Positions 13,314 through 26,160 of a stretch of DNA of 64,000 bases are shown in pieces. The notes beneath the pieces are model-generated. The model was not told the origin of the DNA, ran no database searches, and worked only from the letters and a program-made list of their open reading frames with translations. The position numbers and the translations under genes were made by a program. The stretch's first letter is position 1. Every line of letters starts with the position of its first letter. The stretch comes from Blattamonas nauphoetae. Its lineage: Eukaryota; Preaxostyla; Oxymonadida. The DNA lies in the NCBI GenBank assembly GCA_033064195.1, contig JARBJD010000032.1, positions 1 to 64,000 on the forward strand, given 5' to 3'.

Positions 13314-14851
13314 TTATCCCAAATTGTGTCCAGTTCCTTGAAATGTCACATGCGATTGCTTCTCCTCTCCCCAAAAAGTGATCTCAACTTGGTCATCTTC
13401 GAAGTAGGCGTTGATGGCGAAGACGAGAGGCACAGGGATGTTGATGAAGTGGTGTGGCTGTTGGACACCGTCGAGGAAGAAGTGGAGTGTCCTCTTCTCC
13501 AAATCAGCCTCCGCCGACCACTCCTGCCCTTTCTGAGGTTGAGTATTCTGAATCAGTGGCTTCCCAGCAGTGTAGAGAGTTCCATCGCTGTGCATCATCG
13601 CCGCTTTGGGAGAATTGTACACAGCTGATGTGAGATATTTTGGATACTCTGCAGCATCACACACACCAATCACTGAAAGAAAGAAGATGATGAATGGAAG
13701 AATGACAAACTGACCCAAGCTTCCTGTTTAATCGACAATCGATGAATGCCCTTCGAAACAGTCTTTGTGAAGCAACCAGCCCAATTCCCACTGATGTTGG
13801 TGACTGTCGATCCACTCACTCTTATGATGTCTCGACTGAACGTGACGATGGGGTTGGACGAGACGAACAGTTCTTCGTCTCGTGTCACTTCAGTTTTCGT
13901 CTGATGGATGGTCTGCTGTGCCCGAGTCAGATTCCTCTCATTCTCGTCCAGTTTCCGTGTCTTGACCGCCATGTCACTTCGCAACTGCTCTTGCTCTTGT
14001 TGCAGTTTCTCGTTCTCTCGCTGGATCTGCTCTTTCTCTTTCTGGAGAGACTGGATCAACGAAAGATGTGTTTTCCTCTCCTCCATCCACTCCGCCTTCT
14101 CTCGTTCCAGTTGAGTTTGATGGACAAGCTGATCTTTCAATTCGGCGATCGTTCGGTCCTTCGACTCAATCAGATCGAGCTGCGATGTCTCAACAACAGC
14201 GAACGGGCCTTCATCCACACTCTCCAACAAAACGAAACAAAATCCAACATTCTTTTTGATTTTCGGGTCGAGGGAGGGAGAGTTGGAGAGTTGGGAGAGA
14301 GAAGAGTGGAGGAGTCGCTTGTTGGGGATCGGAATATGAGATTCGAAGCACCCGTCCAGGATGTGGAGAACGAGTTCGAGAAGAGAAGAGAGCAGTTGAG
14401 TGTTTTGTTTTTGTGGTGGTTGTTGATCGTCTTCTTGATGTTGTGATTGGATGTGGGTTGTGAGGAGAGTGGGAATGTGGAACCATTGGAACGAGTTGAC
14501 TTTGTTTCTTGGATGGACCGACGAATCACTTAACCATTCCAACACAGAAACACTTGTCAGAGAATTCTGGAAAAGAGAAAAATGAGGGAGATGAGTGTTC
14601 GAGCGACAGATAGAGGGAGAAAAGGAGCGAACAAACCATTTCGTCTTTGTCGTTGGTTTTTGAGATATTCTGAGGAAAAATAAAAGTGGAAGAGTTGAAA
14701 TTAGAAAGAATATATGAGTGTGATGAAGTAGTGATATTTCACACAAGTTGAGGTTCTGGTAGCATATCTGATAAACGCGATCGATCCACAACAAATTGTT
14801 TCCCTGTGTCGAGAAGTCAGTATTTGTCAAATGTACAAGACAATTGTTCAT
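13314..14851 (-). CDS. Coiled-coil and SPRY-domain protein
   Basis: Minus-strand gene with proposed exons 14777-14851, 14637-14669, 13711-14566 and 13314-13672, total about 440 residues with all joins in frame. Exon 2 is a micro-exon of 33 nt (11 codons). The N-terminal half is helical. A strong coiled coil follows (IESKDRTIAELKDQL through RAQQTIHQ). The C-terminal part is a SPRY-like domain: SRDIIRVSG, EAWVMIGVCDAAEYP, LEKRTLHFFLDGVQQP, IPVPLVFAINAYFEDDQVEI. SPRY domains bind proteins, so a scaffold or adaptor role is plausible. The last intron (38 nt) rebuilds the WVMIGV core exactly, which supports the model. The first two exons are less certain. It converges with the LRR-PP2C gene; stop codons are about 155 nt apart. 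Confidence 0.72.
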
Positions 14852-14999
14852 GTTGATGCTATCCTCCGTCTTAATGAATGACAACAGTGCCAACACCTTT
14901 CAGTGGATTTCATGATGGAGTATCATCAGAAATCATCTCTCTGATAAATCACGATGATCTGGATCAGTGAAGCATCCCAAATTCCCTTCAATCAGTATA

Positions 15000-16962
15000 A
15001 GATGCAGTATCGCTGGATATTTTCTCTGAGTGTCATCACGAAGACTGTTACTTCATCGATGAAACTCATTCTGCAAAGATCGACAATGAATGATCGATTG
15101 TCGTTTATCTTGACGAATTTGTGCGAACGTACTCATTCATGAGCTTCAATGTGTGATGTGTTTATGTTTATTTTCATTCCGAAGGTTTCCTATCTCAAAA
15201 ATCTTGGGCAAACAAACACCTCCAGGAATTGACATCAACATCGGGACTCGACAAATCAATGACTCTCTCTACTCCGCTGTATTCTCTTATTCTGATCCTC
15301 CTCTTTGAAGTGTTGTTTGAGACAATCAATAGTTTACTCACGCATTCCTTAGAGCAAATCCAAAACTGTGGGTGTTGTGGAAACCAGGATGGCTTCAACA
15401 CCGTTCCATCCACCGTACGTATACCTGTCTGACATGACATGACAGACCTCTTTTTCTCAAAATCGTTGACATGTCATATCATGGAGCTTTTTGATTATGG
15501 GTCAGAGATCTTTTCTCATTTCCATGACTAGGACGATAATGAGGATAATTTGAAGTTCACACGACTGTACTATGTCTGCAATCCAGTCTGATGGGGCAAT
15601 GACGAACACTTGCGACGTTTCAACGTCTTTCGATTCGCTTCCTGTGTGTCATGGGACGATCCTGAGACTCAGACTGAAAAGGCTATATTGGTTCCTCCAT
15701 CATTTTCAATCGATTTTCCATTGTCAGCTAGTACCATTGAACAGGCCTTTCCAAAAAGTCTCCATACTTTGCTCGAAATTGTTCATTTTCCACCATCGAT
15801 GGCTTTTTGAGGAAAAAAGATATGTTTGAACATTCTAAAGTCATTCAGAGAGCCTGTCTACACTTACGAGCCTATTTCCTTCTGATCAAGAGAAGTTATC
15901 AATTACAGGCAAGATCGATCAAAATATCTGAAAACGGACACAATTGAGAAATCAAATCGTAAAAACTCCATCTCTGACACTTTTCAATTCATTTCGAACA
16001 CGTCTATCCCATCTCTGATTGAAATCACACTGTATTCCACTATTTTCTCTAATTTTTGTTCATCACTCTTATAGATTCGATCTTTCCGCACAGAATACTC
16101 TTCAATGATGAAGATATTATCACTCCTCCAAGAAGTGTCACTTATTCTCTGGTATCTGATCAATCACAGCCCTCCGTCAATGTTATCAAAACCGCCTCCA
16201 GAGGTCACTTCAGAAGATAGGATATTCATAACTTCCTCCATTTCACGCCATCCAAATCCAATACGTGCACAAAAATTCCTACGTCACCTCCACTCTCCCT
16301 GTGCATCCACAATGCTGGCTTTTTCTCTCAGATAATGCACACTATCCTGGTCCTTCCCCTCAAATCCAAAACACACGAAAAACACACCAAATTTCACCCA
16401 CATTTCCACTCATGCACGATGAGGATCTCACGGAACCAGTGGATGGGAGAGTTATTCCCATCACGGATACCATTCCCTTCATCCACACTAAACCAGACAC
16501 CATACACAATTGAACTCAGCTATTCTTAAGGACTATCATCTGGCTCACCGTTGCCGTTCTCTTCACCATCTGTGTCGCCTTCTGGAGTGTGTACGGAGAG
16601 CTCACCACGGTGGACGTGGTATCAACGAAAGAACCTTCTTTCATCAGCCCTCCATATTTGCCACGGCAAAAAATTGCCATATTTCTTCTTTCCGACTCTA
16701 TCGCCTGCAACATTCGCCACATCCCACCCCACAATCTCATCGACCTTCTCAATTTCTCTCTACGAAGCATATCAGTGTTGTAGCCATTTGTATTTTGAAG
16801 GCTGGTCAATTGTTGATTCGAATTTCGCCATTCACGACTATTCTTAATCTAGCCACAACCTCCTCAGATCCGCCGTTCTCGCCCATGATCAAGCTTCTAT
16901 CTCCGCTTTTGCAGTCTTTGAAATACAAAATCATTGACTTTTCACCAAAAGGAACAAGTTAG
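15000..16962 (+). pseudogene. Broken coding region, possible membrane protein
   Basis: Protein-like stretches occur in changing frames: a hydrophobic leader near 15004 (MQYRWIFSLSVITK), a segment near 16080 reading ILFNDEDIITPPRSVTYSLV, and a convincing membrane span near 16530-16590 (TIIWLTVAVLFTICVAFWSV) followed by a short tail. I could not join them with GT-AG introns in a consistent frame. It may be a single-pass surface protein with introns I failed to place, or a decayed gene. No family recognised. Confidence 0.35.
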
Positions 16963-17119
16963 AGGTGATGATAATGCCACTGACAAATTGGAATCAATGA
17001 ATACAGATCACTTCCCAAGTTTTCTCTAAACCACTATCTCTCCAGACAACCAATTTGGCCTTTCGTTGCTTATCATTATTTTGACTGAATGGGGTCGATA
17101 ACTCAACCAAATTGAACAT

Positions 17120-20032
17120 CCGTTGGTCACAATGATCATTGAAGAGTACATTCGGATCATTTTACTTCTTTCCGTCCCCTCTCTGCCCCCTCCACCATTC
17201 GCGCAATCTCAAAGCCTTCAACATCCATTCCCATCATCCATTTCCAGCAACAATGTTGTTTTTTCAATTGTTTCGTCATACTTTGGTGTTAACCTTCCCG
17301 CCTTTGTCCTATACACAACGATGCACCTCCTCGCCGTCCTCCTCATCGTCGCTCCTCGGCACGTGTAGCCCTTCACCTCCCTCCTCTTCACTCGCATCTT
17401 CAACAGCCTTCTGATCGACTCAAGTTCATTTCTCGCTTCTGTTCCGACTGCCTTTGAGCTCAGATCACTCTCGGTGACAACTCTCCTCGCACCATCCCTT
17501 CCGAAGGAGACGTCCAACTATCCCTGCATTAACACTCCGCTCGAATGGCTCCTTCCCCTCTCGCAGGAACACTTCAACTCTGACCCGATCCAGGACATCC
17601 TCAAAACGGAGAGAGAGCTGTACGTGTTCTCTCTGCCCACAAAGAACATTGCGTTCATCACAGCCCTCTCAGCGTCTTTCGCCATCTCAGCCACTCCCGA
17701 CAAGTTCCAATCCTTCTCCGCGTCTGCCCTGTGTGTTTTCTCACTGACCTCATCACAACCATCGAGGAAGTTGTTGCTGACGCAAGAAGGAAGACAAAGT
17801 TAAAGATTGTGATCTCGCCGTGTGGAGGAAACACTTCAGCGTTGTGGCGGATCATAAAGAACAGATCAAGATAGCATCGGCCATCTTCACCACACTCTCC
17901 CCAAAAGAGACCTTCCAACATCTCGTCGAGAAGAACATCTTTCAGCTCGATTTCGACGAGCTTCCTCCGCCGATACTGCACTCCCTCCCTGATGCGTCTC
18001 CGGTGAAATAAGTAGAGCCGTCTGCGCCGCCATTGAAGACATATTCTCCGCGCTCAGTCATTGTCTTTCTGTGACTTGCTACGTCGAGAGAGGGACAGCT
18101 GACCGGCTGACATGCATTCTAGGCGAGATCATTGACCGCGAATGCACAGTGGACGACGCATACGTCGCTGGGTTCACGCTGACCATACTCAACTCGAACA
18201 GGCACAATATGAATGTCGACAGAAAGAGAAGATGTCACTGGACAAGTTCATCGAACAGGTCTACAGGATCGGCAATAAGGAAGTGTTCACTAGCGACATG
18301 CTCGAGAGGCTCTTCACGTCGATCGAGCTGAACCCCTTCGTCCTCCTTCAGTCGACACCCGCTCCTGTATTCGAGCCTGTTGTCTTCCAATCACTCACAC
18401 ACACTCTTCAACAGTTCCAAGTCCATTCTCTTCACTCCACCCTCCTGTCTGCCCTCGTCCCCTCGTTCTGCCTACAGTCATTCGTCATTCTCTGATCCAA
18501 TCTGATCCCTATCGCCCACTCCATCCTCTGCCATCCATCCACAAATCAACTCCATCCAATCGTCATTGAGCTTCTCAACAGCCTCGCCGAGAACTTCATC
18601 CTTCATCGGCCGCACTTAAGCCTGCTCTCGAACAACGCCCTCGTAAAATGCGGCTGGGCGGAGATTGCATCCTCGTTCAACTTCCTCTTCTCGATTGTCC
18701 TGATCTCGCCCGAAATGCTCGCCTCTGTTATCTCTCCCAATCAGAACAATCTGAAAGACCACATCAACCCGTCGTCACAGCCGAACCAATGACGGAGTGG
18801 TCTGACTTGCTTGTTCGGCCGTCGACAGCAGTATCAAATCGATCAGGTTGTAAAGCAGGAGGATGCTCTTCCAGCAGCACGTCCAACATTCTCAGCGTCC
18901 GACTCGCCGACCATCTCCTCAGCAACCTCCACAACGCCCTGCCCAACTTCAGCGGATCTCAAGTCCACTCTAGTGGGATTCGTGCAACTGCAAGATCATT
19001 GACTGAAAAGAAGACAGTTGAGGGCTCTCCTCTCTTCGTTCCCATTCTCGCCTCCAACATTTCATCCACAAACCTTGAGAAAAAGACAAACACAATTCAC
19101 TTTTCTCTGAAAGGAGAGCAGACGTGTGCGATGATCTCCTCGTTCTTTTTGGGTTACTTCATCGGCGACACGGATCTGAAGTTGGAGGACGATCGAGCGA
19201 CGGAGAAAAGGAAGACTCCGGACTACGATGGATGCTTGTCTGTGAACAGCTTCTTGTCGTCACCAATGTCCCATCAGCATCGGAACCCTCGCAGATTGCA
19301 CTCCAGGACAACCCAAGGCCACACCTGTGGACACCGTACTTGTGCGAGAACGTGACAGACACTCTCCATTCGAAGTCTGCCATTCTGCAGCATGTGTCTG
19401 TGATGTGTTTGGTGAATCTGGCTGGCATCTGCTTTGGCAGATGGGCAACACTCCGCTCGACTGCACAGAAGGCCATTGAGAAGACTGCAGTATCAGCCTC
19501 CTTCTCCAAGCTGACATGTGGGCTCTTCCAGGGCGCAATCATCCGTCACGTTTTCGCCACCATCCGCTCTCCGAACTGTACTGTCCACATCCCTCTCCCC
19601 ATCGTCCATCCAGCAGCAAACACAGACCCAGCCGCACCTCTTCTCCAAACCGTTCGGCCACTCACCGCGGAGAATCAGGAGATCTTCGTCCTCATACTCA
19701 TCACATCGCTCTTGCACGTCACTCTTCCTGCATTGAGCAGGACGGAAGATACGAACACATCAAGTGAGGCAGGCGATGAGGTCAAGCTGACGCCAGTAAA
19801 CAACCATATTGACCCGTTCGGCATAACGTCTGTTCTGAACTCGATGCAAGAGAAGACACTGCTCATGATTGTGGATATCCTCCTACTCATCGTCTGCGCA
19901 CCAGCCAAGAACAACCAGGACAGGGTATTCACAACGTACTCGCATGTGGACGAGGCCCTCGTAGAGTCGGAGAAAACCTCGCCTGCTCCGTCCGACTCGC
20001 CGACCATCATTTCCCGGGTGTTGCTCGTATGA
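17120..20032 (+). pseudogene. Large fragmented coding region, helical protein
   Basis: Plus-strand protein-like sequence runs through this interval but moves between frames many times: 17474-17803, 17820-18011, 18071-18330, 18142-18495, 18541-18790, 18811-19002 and 19124-20032. The last frame is the longest (about 302 residues) and Leu/Ile/Thr-rich. The composition suggests a long helical solenoid. The frame changes mostly do not coincide with plausible GT-AG introns, so I read it as a frameshifted pseudogene or a strongly diverged gene. No family recognised. Antisense frames here are shadows. Confidence 0.4.
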
Positions 20033-20766
20033 TTCACTTTTACCAAAATATCAATTCTCTTTTTTATCTCAAACTCATTTATCCAACTTTGAATGTTCGT
20101 TCAAATGAATTGTGTGTGAAATGGAGCAGGTTCAAAGAGTTCTTCAACGGATAGACTTCGTATTGATGATTGACACGCAACCAAACAGGAATGTTGGGTT
20201 CGATCACACGATCACTGCAACGATGTTACAAATTTAGAAAAGCGACCAGAATTACCACTAGTTGAATTTCTTCAGATCAAATTCTCACCAGCGACCTTTT
20301 TCTCCACCGAGCGGCCATTTTTGGAAAGCCCTGCCATTGAATGATAATTTCAAACAATCTCACCCTGGTACCAACGTTCGTTCAGTAAATCACTTCCGTG
20401 TCTCTTCGACGGGATGATAATCAGTAATGTCTGCCAATTTCCTGATCAGTGCAAATTTACATGATCTGTATGCTATTTAAACAACTTTTTTCATTCTTTT
20501 CCAATTGTTTAGCCTGTTGTTCCACTTCGCAACAAATCTCACGATCCTTCCTTCAAATCACAATCCGAATGAAAACAGAGTTTCTCATGTCAAATTGAAG
20601 CTTTTTCAACAGTATCTCTGATTCTTTCTGTTATTCATCTTGATTAGAGATCAAATCATCCCTTCTGCCCTCTCGGGGAAACAGATTGATCTCGTAAATC
20701 ATCTCAGATCGATGATTCTGGGTAAACCAGACGAAATCACATGGTACTGGTGTCTTGATCCTGCTC
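20033..20766. other. A/T-rich spacer
   Basis: No coding sequence, repeat or RNA gene recognised between the broken gene and the next inverted-repeat element. Confidence 0.55.
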
Positions 20767-20769
20767 TTA

Positions 20770-21722
20770 TAGTCCCGTGCTAAAAACGAACATGTTGTTC
20801 AAACCGAACAAAACTAATTTTCGAGTTATTCTGTATTTTTCAATCCTTTTCTTGCCTTCTTTTTCATTGTTACGTTCTTATGATTGAATTTGGGGGAATA
20901 TGGGATTCAATTCAAAATTCAAAGTTCTCTAACATTCCATGATCCATGTCTGAACTCCAGTCGCTCAGAAACACGATTTATTTCCCAGAAATACTTCGAT
21001 TTCTCCCATTCGTCCTTCAAGATTGGGCTTTCGTTCAAGAATGGTAATCCCAACTTCTCCTTTTGGACAAGATTCTATGAGCTTCCACACAACAAGACCT
21101 CCTCCCATTCTTCTTGAAAGAACCTGGGTGTTAATCTGGGAAGATCTACTCTCTTCTATCGGATTGATCATGCGCACTGAAATGCAGACCGGTTGATCAT
21201 ATCTCAAAGGGGTCCTTCCCACATTCAAATAACATTGCAGCAATGGGAAAGTGCTTTATCATTCATGTTCGATTCTATAGGCACAATTGGACATTACTTC
21301 GATGACAACGACATTGGCCTGTGTTCATCCTCAGAAAACGGAAATGCCTTGCACAAATGGACGATGGAGGAAAAAACACTTGAAACAGACAACTTCACTT
21401 CCATACAATCGATCATCTCGGAATACGAGGAGCGATACAGTCAAAAATCCATCATGACGATTGCGAATGGCCAAAGAGCAAATTTAAGCACTGAATGTTT
21501 TTCTATAATTCACTTCACGAGTATTTGACACAAAAAGAAGGTGTATTATCAATCTGAGAAAGTATTGGACGAAAAGAGGAATCAATGGAAAGATCGATCA
21601 GAAATCATCGAAAAAGGGGTGTTTAGATGACCCTCTTCACCAGAACAGTAAAAGAAGTCCTTTCTGCCGGAACAGATGATTTGTTCGGTTTGAACAACAA
21701 GTCCGGGTTATACACGGGACTA
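20770..21722. mobile_element. 953-bp non-autonomous inverted-repeat transposon
   Basis: Both ends begin tagtcccgtg reading inward. The two ends align without gaps for 43 bp with about 36 matches, including an exact gttgttcaaaccgaacaaa block. TTA directly flanks both sides (20767-20769 and 21723-21725), consistent with a 3-bp target duplication as made by PIF/Harbinger-type elements. No transposase is encoded; the longest open frame (21193-21528, 111 residues) matches nothing I know. The family assignment rests only on target-site length. Confidence 0.6.
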
Positions 21723-21725
21723 TTA

Positions 21726-22244
21726 CACCTCTTTTCCGCCAGTCAGTTTTTTTGCTTCTTCTCTGAGATTAATATCCACGAATATACTGGCTATTTCTTC
21801 TGTACCCCTTTTTATACCGATTCGGAAGTTCTATTGGAATATTTCATTTTCATTACCTTGATTTTTTCATTTATTTCTATTCCACCACCTGATATGTCTC
21901 TGATAGAAATGATTCTCAAAATGGAGTGAAAGGAGATGGTAACATGTTTTCAAACACCCAGAGTGCGAAATAAGAGCTTAGGAAGTTCAGGCTGTGATCT
22001 GGCCCATTGAGGTGTTTTCTTGACATTTTGACATCGAAAAAAAGCCTGTCACACAGCTATAACCGTACGTGCCCAAGAATCATCTTTTCGTCTGTGTCCT
22101 CATTTGAATCGGAGTTGGAGAGCATCGGAACACAATCGAGATTGATCAAACCAAAGGCGATTCAGTCAGGTTCACCAATACTTCACTCAGACATTTTGCT
22201 GAGCATTACGGAAACCGACCTCACTCCTTCTCCCAAGACATACC
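21726..22244. other. Spacer upstream of paralog B
   Basis: No gene supported. It holds the core tgatcaaacca at about 22143, shared with the upstream regions of the other ARM-like paralogs. Confidence 0.45.
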
Positions 22245-24321
22245 ATGCTCGCCGACAAATCTTCATCTCTTCCCCCAATTGACAACCCCGAAGCTGAACA
22301 AACGGTTTGACGATTTTCGCTCGACTTCACTCTCAAATGTTTGAAGATCTGTCTTAAAGTGTTGCTACGACAGGTCTGTGGTGACTACGGAACACTCCGT
22401 CCCGCAATGTTGAATAGCCTCCTCATTCTTGCGACTGGTTTGTCTCGCCTTGTTTTCCTTCATCCTCGTTGATGATTTTGACAGAATCTGATTGGGCCCT
22501 CTCAACAATTCTTCAAGTAAATTACATCACACCTCTTGAGGAATATTGTGAAAAGACTGAACCATGTGATGTTCCAGTGTGATTCTTTTGTTGTCATGAT
22601 TTCTCAGACTTCTCTCCAGAACTTGTTGTCTCTGATTGGTCTGTCAATGTTTAATGTTCACATGAACTCTTTTCATGGTTTCTTTCGTCAGGAAAATCAT
22701 CAGAAGCAGATTGTGTTCGTATTTGTGAATCGTCGCTTCCATCGTTCCTTCTCGATTGGGTGATTTCAATTTCGGATGAAAACGTTCTCAATGCAGTTTG
22801 TCTTCCTCCAACTTTCATTCTTCTCGTTCCAGATCGGAGAGTGTCTGGTGACATTGACATCAACTCTTCGATCGTTTTCATCCGTCCTCGCCCACCACAA
22901 AACCCAATTTCTCGCATTTCTCGATCATTGTGGGAGTACAAACTCATCTTCTGCACATGTTGCGATTCTGGCCCGTCTTTGCAACTCCCCACAACTCGAC
23001 GTGTCGAAAATGGCTCTCAAAGTGCTCACCAAACGATGCAAGTCTGATTCAGAAACACGCACCTTCCTCGAAACACTCAAAGTGCCTTCTGTCTTGACTG
23101 ACAGTTCGTCGGAGCTTGTGCCGTTCGCAGCCCGACTGTGTTCCACACTGGCCGAGCATGTTTCGGAGATGAAGTCACTCTTCACCGAATCGTCAGCTTC
23201 GGATGGAACCATCTCTGCTCTCTCTGCAGCTCTTCCCTCCAAATCGCAACTTCTCAACGGAAACACTGTTGTGGTGATGCTTTGTGAAGGACTCTCTCTC
23301 CTCCACTCGCTGCTCTTTCACATGCTCACTTTTCCGATTGTCTGCCTTTGTCTCTTCTCATCTTGTCCAGACTGAGAGTGACCCAACCTTTTTTCCGATT
23401 CTCAAATCAACCATCATCGTCTTCCTCGATCTACTCGAGCTGCTGAAATCTGAGTCGGTGTGTCCAGCTGCAGACCAAACTGACGTGTTGATCGAAAAAC
23501 TCGACGGCTGGTGGGTCCGTCTCTCCTACAGTCTCGGTTCCTCTCACAAATCACTCCATCCAGTTGTCGAATCCACCTTCTCCGATGTTCCGCAGCTGTG
23601 CTCACTTTTGGAGCGAACCTGCCGCCTGTCTTCGCTAACCCGCTACTCTCACCTTAGAATGATCGTCGAATTCTGTTCTGCTCTCCCTCACATGCTTCCT
23701 CGCGTGCTGGAAGAGAATCTGGTTCAACGAGTGATCGACTCATCCCAATCGATGACAGTTCCAACGACAAACTGTCAATTGCATTCAAATCTGGTTTTGT
23801 TCATCAACAACCTGATTGGGACTCCGAAAGTCATCACTGAAGACAAAGAAGAGTGGAAGAGAATCCGAAAGTTGCAGTTTGAACGAGCACTGAAGCCAGC
23901 CAAACGGTATCTACAGTTGATTCTTCAGCGAGATAAGGACATAAGCTGGTGGTCAGGCGACAGAGTACTGTCTGCAGTTGTTACGAATCTTTTATCGCAG
24001 ACATTGATGCTCGAACGAGATGTGTTCGAAGATGGTGAGAATGTGGAGACAGAAAGTGAGGAATGGGAAGTGTGGTGGTTGGTGGAGAAGACAAACGATA
24101 GAAATTTGGGGGAGAGACTGAAGATGATCAGAGAAGACGATTTGAAAATGAAGAAGGATGAGAAGTCGAGATGGAAGAAGCGAGTGGAGAGACGACGAGA
24201 AGCAGGACATGAAGATGCGATGGAGGGATGGCTGACGAGAAGAGACCGCAGAACACCATCGGAGATTGTGGAATATCTAAAACAGGTTCGAAAGGAGAGT
24301 GGGATGAATGTGAACTTTTGA
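22245..24321 (+). CDS. ARM-like helical protein, paralog B (stop codon in exon 1)
   Basis: Exons by paralog comparison: 22245-22437, 22485-22576, 22608-22638, 22692-22795, 22833-23339, 23371-24321. Introns are 47, 31, 53, 37 and 31 nt. The protein is Leu/Ser-rich and helical, ending in a charged helical region and the terminal residues NVNF shared with copy C. Exon 1 keeps clear similarity to the other copies but has an in-frame TGA at 22308-22310 where the others have a Cys or Trp codon. Either this copy is inactive, or translation starts at the downstream ATG at 22407 (MLNSLLILAT). Everything after exon 1 is open and all splice sites fit, so loss of function, if real, is recent. Function of the family unknown. 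Confidence 0.75.
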
Positions 24322-24355
24322 GGAAGTTGTAAGGAGATGAGAGATTGAACACGAA

Positions 24356-24374
24356 ATTTCACGTGTCACGTCAC
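24356..24374 (+). promoter_or_regulatory. Conserved 3' flank motif (copy B)
   Basis: The sequence atttcacgtgtcacgtcac lies 34 nt after the stop. Near-identical motifs follow copies C (54831-54847) and D (62251-62269). It is a candidate 3'UTR or 3'-end processing signal; function inferred from conservation only. Confidence 0.35.
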
Positions 24375-24399
24375 TAATTGTTCATTTTCACTCGTTCCG

Positions 24400-26160
24400 A
24401 CCATCGAAGAAAGAACAACAGAGAAGAGCAGGTTCGAAGACTTGGAAAGTCATAAGGGATTGTGAAGTGTGTGAGAACTGAGTTGACCTGTCTTGAGAGC
24501 TGTCTGTCACCAATCTCGGTGTGAGATCAATTCAACGAAGTGGATGTGTGGGAGTCATCATTGACTTGTCACACTGAACAACGAGAACAAGAGAGTGAAA
24601 TTGCATCGTTCTTCCATGTCGGATGGGCAAGCAAGTGTTTCGATGAGGTCGTGTTTGTCTTCGTGTTCCGTCTCCGAGTCACAACCAACAGAGCTTCCAA
24701 CACACGACGACCAATGCTTGAAGAGAGGAGTCTGTGTCGTTCAGACAGATCACGACAGAAGATGATGGTGATGAGGTCGGTGAGATTGTCCATCAACGGT
24801 GTGAGTCTCGTCTGAGGTGTAGAGGGGAGGATTAATCGATGGGATCTAGTGTGGACAGGATTGTCAGGGCACAGGAGAGGACAGCACCACGATCAGCCAT
24901 TGGGAGAGATTTTCAAAGAGCCGCTTCAAGTTCTTGGTCGATGATTTCACTCTCCTTCACGACTTCCATCACTCAAATCCATCTTCAAGAGCAGCTTCAG
25001 ATTCGGCGTTGTCTGCTTCCGGGGCTTTGACAGTGGCGGTGAGTGAAGAGATGCTGAATCCTGACGAAATGGGGTTCTCGTCCTTCTTCCTCAATTTCTG
25101 TTTTCTTCTACTTCTTGCTTCGCGTGCTGTTCTGTTCCTCCGTCTGTCAGGCTTCGCAGAATAGCGCGGATACGGTCGTCAACACCCACATTCTCCCACA
25201 TTGTCTCTCTTCTTTCCTCCTTTCCACTCTTTCTCCTCGACGGTGGGGAGGCAGGACCAGCAGCACTGTGATCCGCTCATGCGACGAGTGGGGGACGTGC
25301 TGGCTGTGGTCGTGTTCAGTCTCGCTGTGTGCGTTGCGCTTCGTGAAGAGAACTTCCGTCTTCTCCGCACTCTGGAATCGATCATTCTGGAAGTGGCATT
25401 GTATTCTATTTCACCCCAACTACGGCGTCATCAACTTCCCAAACGCCTCTGATTCACTCCAGACCGAGTCCAGCGACGACGATTGTTTCCTATCCAAAGT
25501 CGAGTGAGTTATGCTGAACGGGAAGTCGTCGAATGGCGATTGTAATTCAACGTCGACGGAGAGACTGGGGAAGCGAGGAAGGCTCTTCGCCATGTCCGAG
25601 TCTGTGCGGCATCCTTCTCCCTCTTCCCGACCACCCCATCTGAGAGGCGAGTCCAATCCTTTCAAGCGAAAGCAACGAGGGAGAGTGGGAGTGGAACGAT
25701 GTGCGTGCGAATGTGCAGAAGAGAATGTCGGAGGACGAGCGCAGCGACTTCACTCCCAAAATGTGCACAATTTCGAGTGGCTCCGTGCTTCCCTTCCATC
25801 GCGAGTTCCTTCAATGTCTTATTCTGCTTTCGTTCACATGAGATTCATCGACAGGAGAACGCGACTCCAGGTCGAGCACCAGAGGCTGTGGGTGGTGAGG
25901 GTGGAATGGGTGGAGAAAATGAGAGGTGCCAATGTTGAAGTGCGGTTCTCGTCGGGTGGCCGAGTCATCTGCTCCGTCTGATGAGGAAAGGACAAACGAT
26001 GATGTAGCTTTTTGCTTCATTTCGGCACGTCCCATCTCTTCTTCATATTCTTGTCTGACTCTTTCTTCTCTCTCTCCTTGTTTCTTCTCTTTCCATTGTC
26101 TCTTATCTTCCTCTTCTCGCTTCATCCTCCCATTCAATGGTCCCCGGATGACATCATTCT
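24400..26160 (-). pseudogene. Decayed coding region, minus strand
   Basis: Protein-like minus-strand pieces: 25811-26137 (Glu/Lys/Arg-rich helix, MKREEEDKRQWKEKKQGERE), 25420-25665 (Ser-rich) and 24569-24796 (LTDLITIIFCRDLSERHRLL). They lie in different frames without clear introns joining them. Most likely fragments of one old gene. No family recognised. Confidence 0.3.

Noticed and set aside
21193-21528. A 111-codon frame inside the 953-bp element as a transposase
   Set aside because: Too short and without any DDE, HTH or nuclease signature.
22308-22310. TGA recoded as an amino acid
   Set aside because: Several intact genes here end in TGA, including paralog C and the ankyrin-DHHC gene, so a standard code is the simpler reading.
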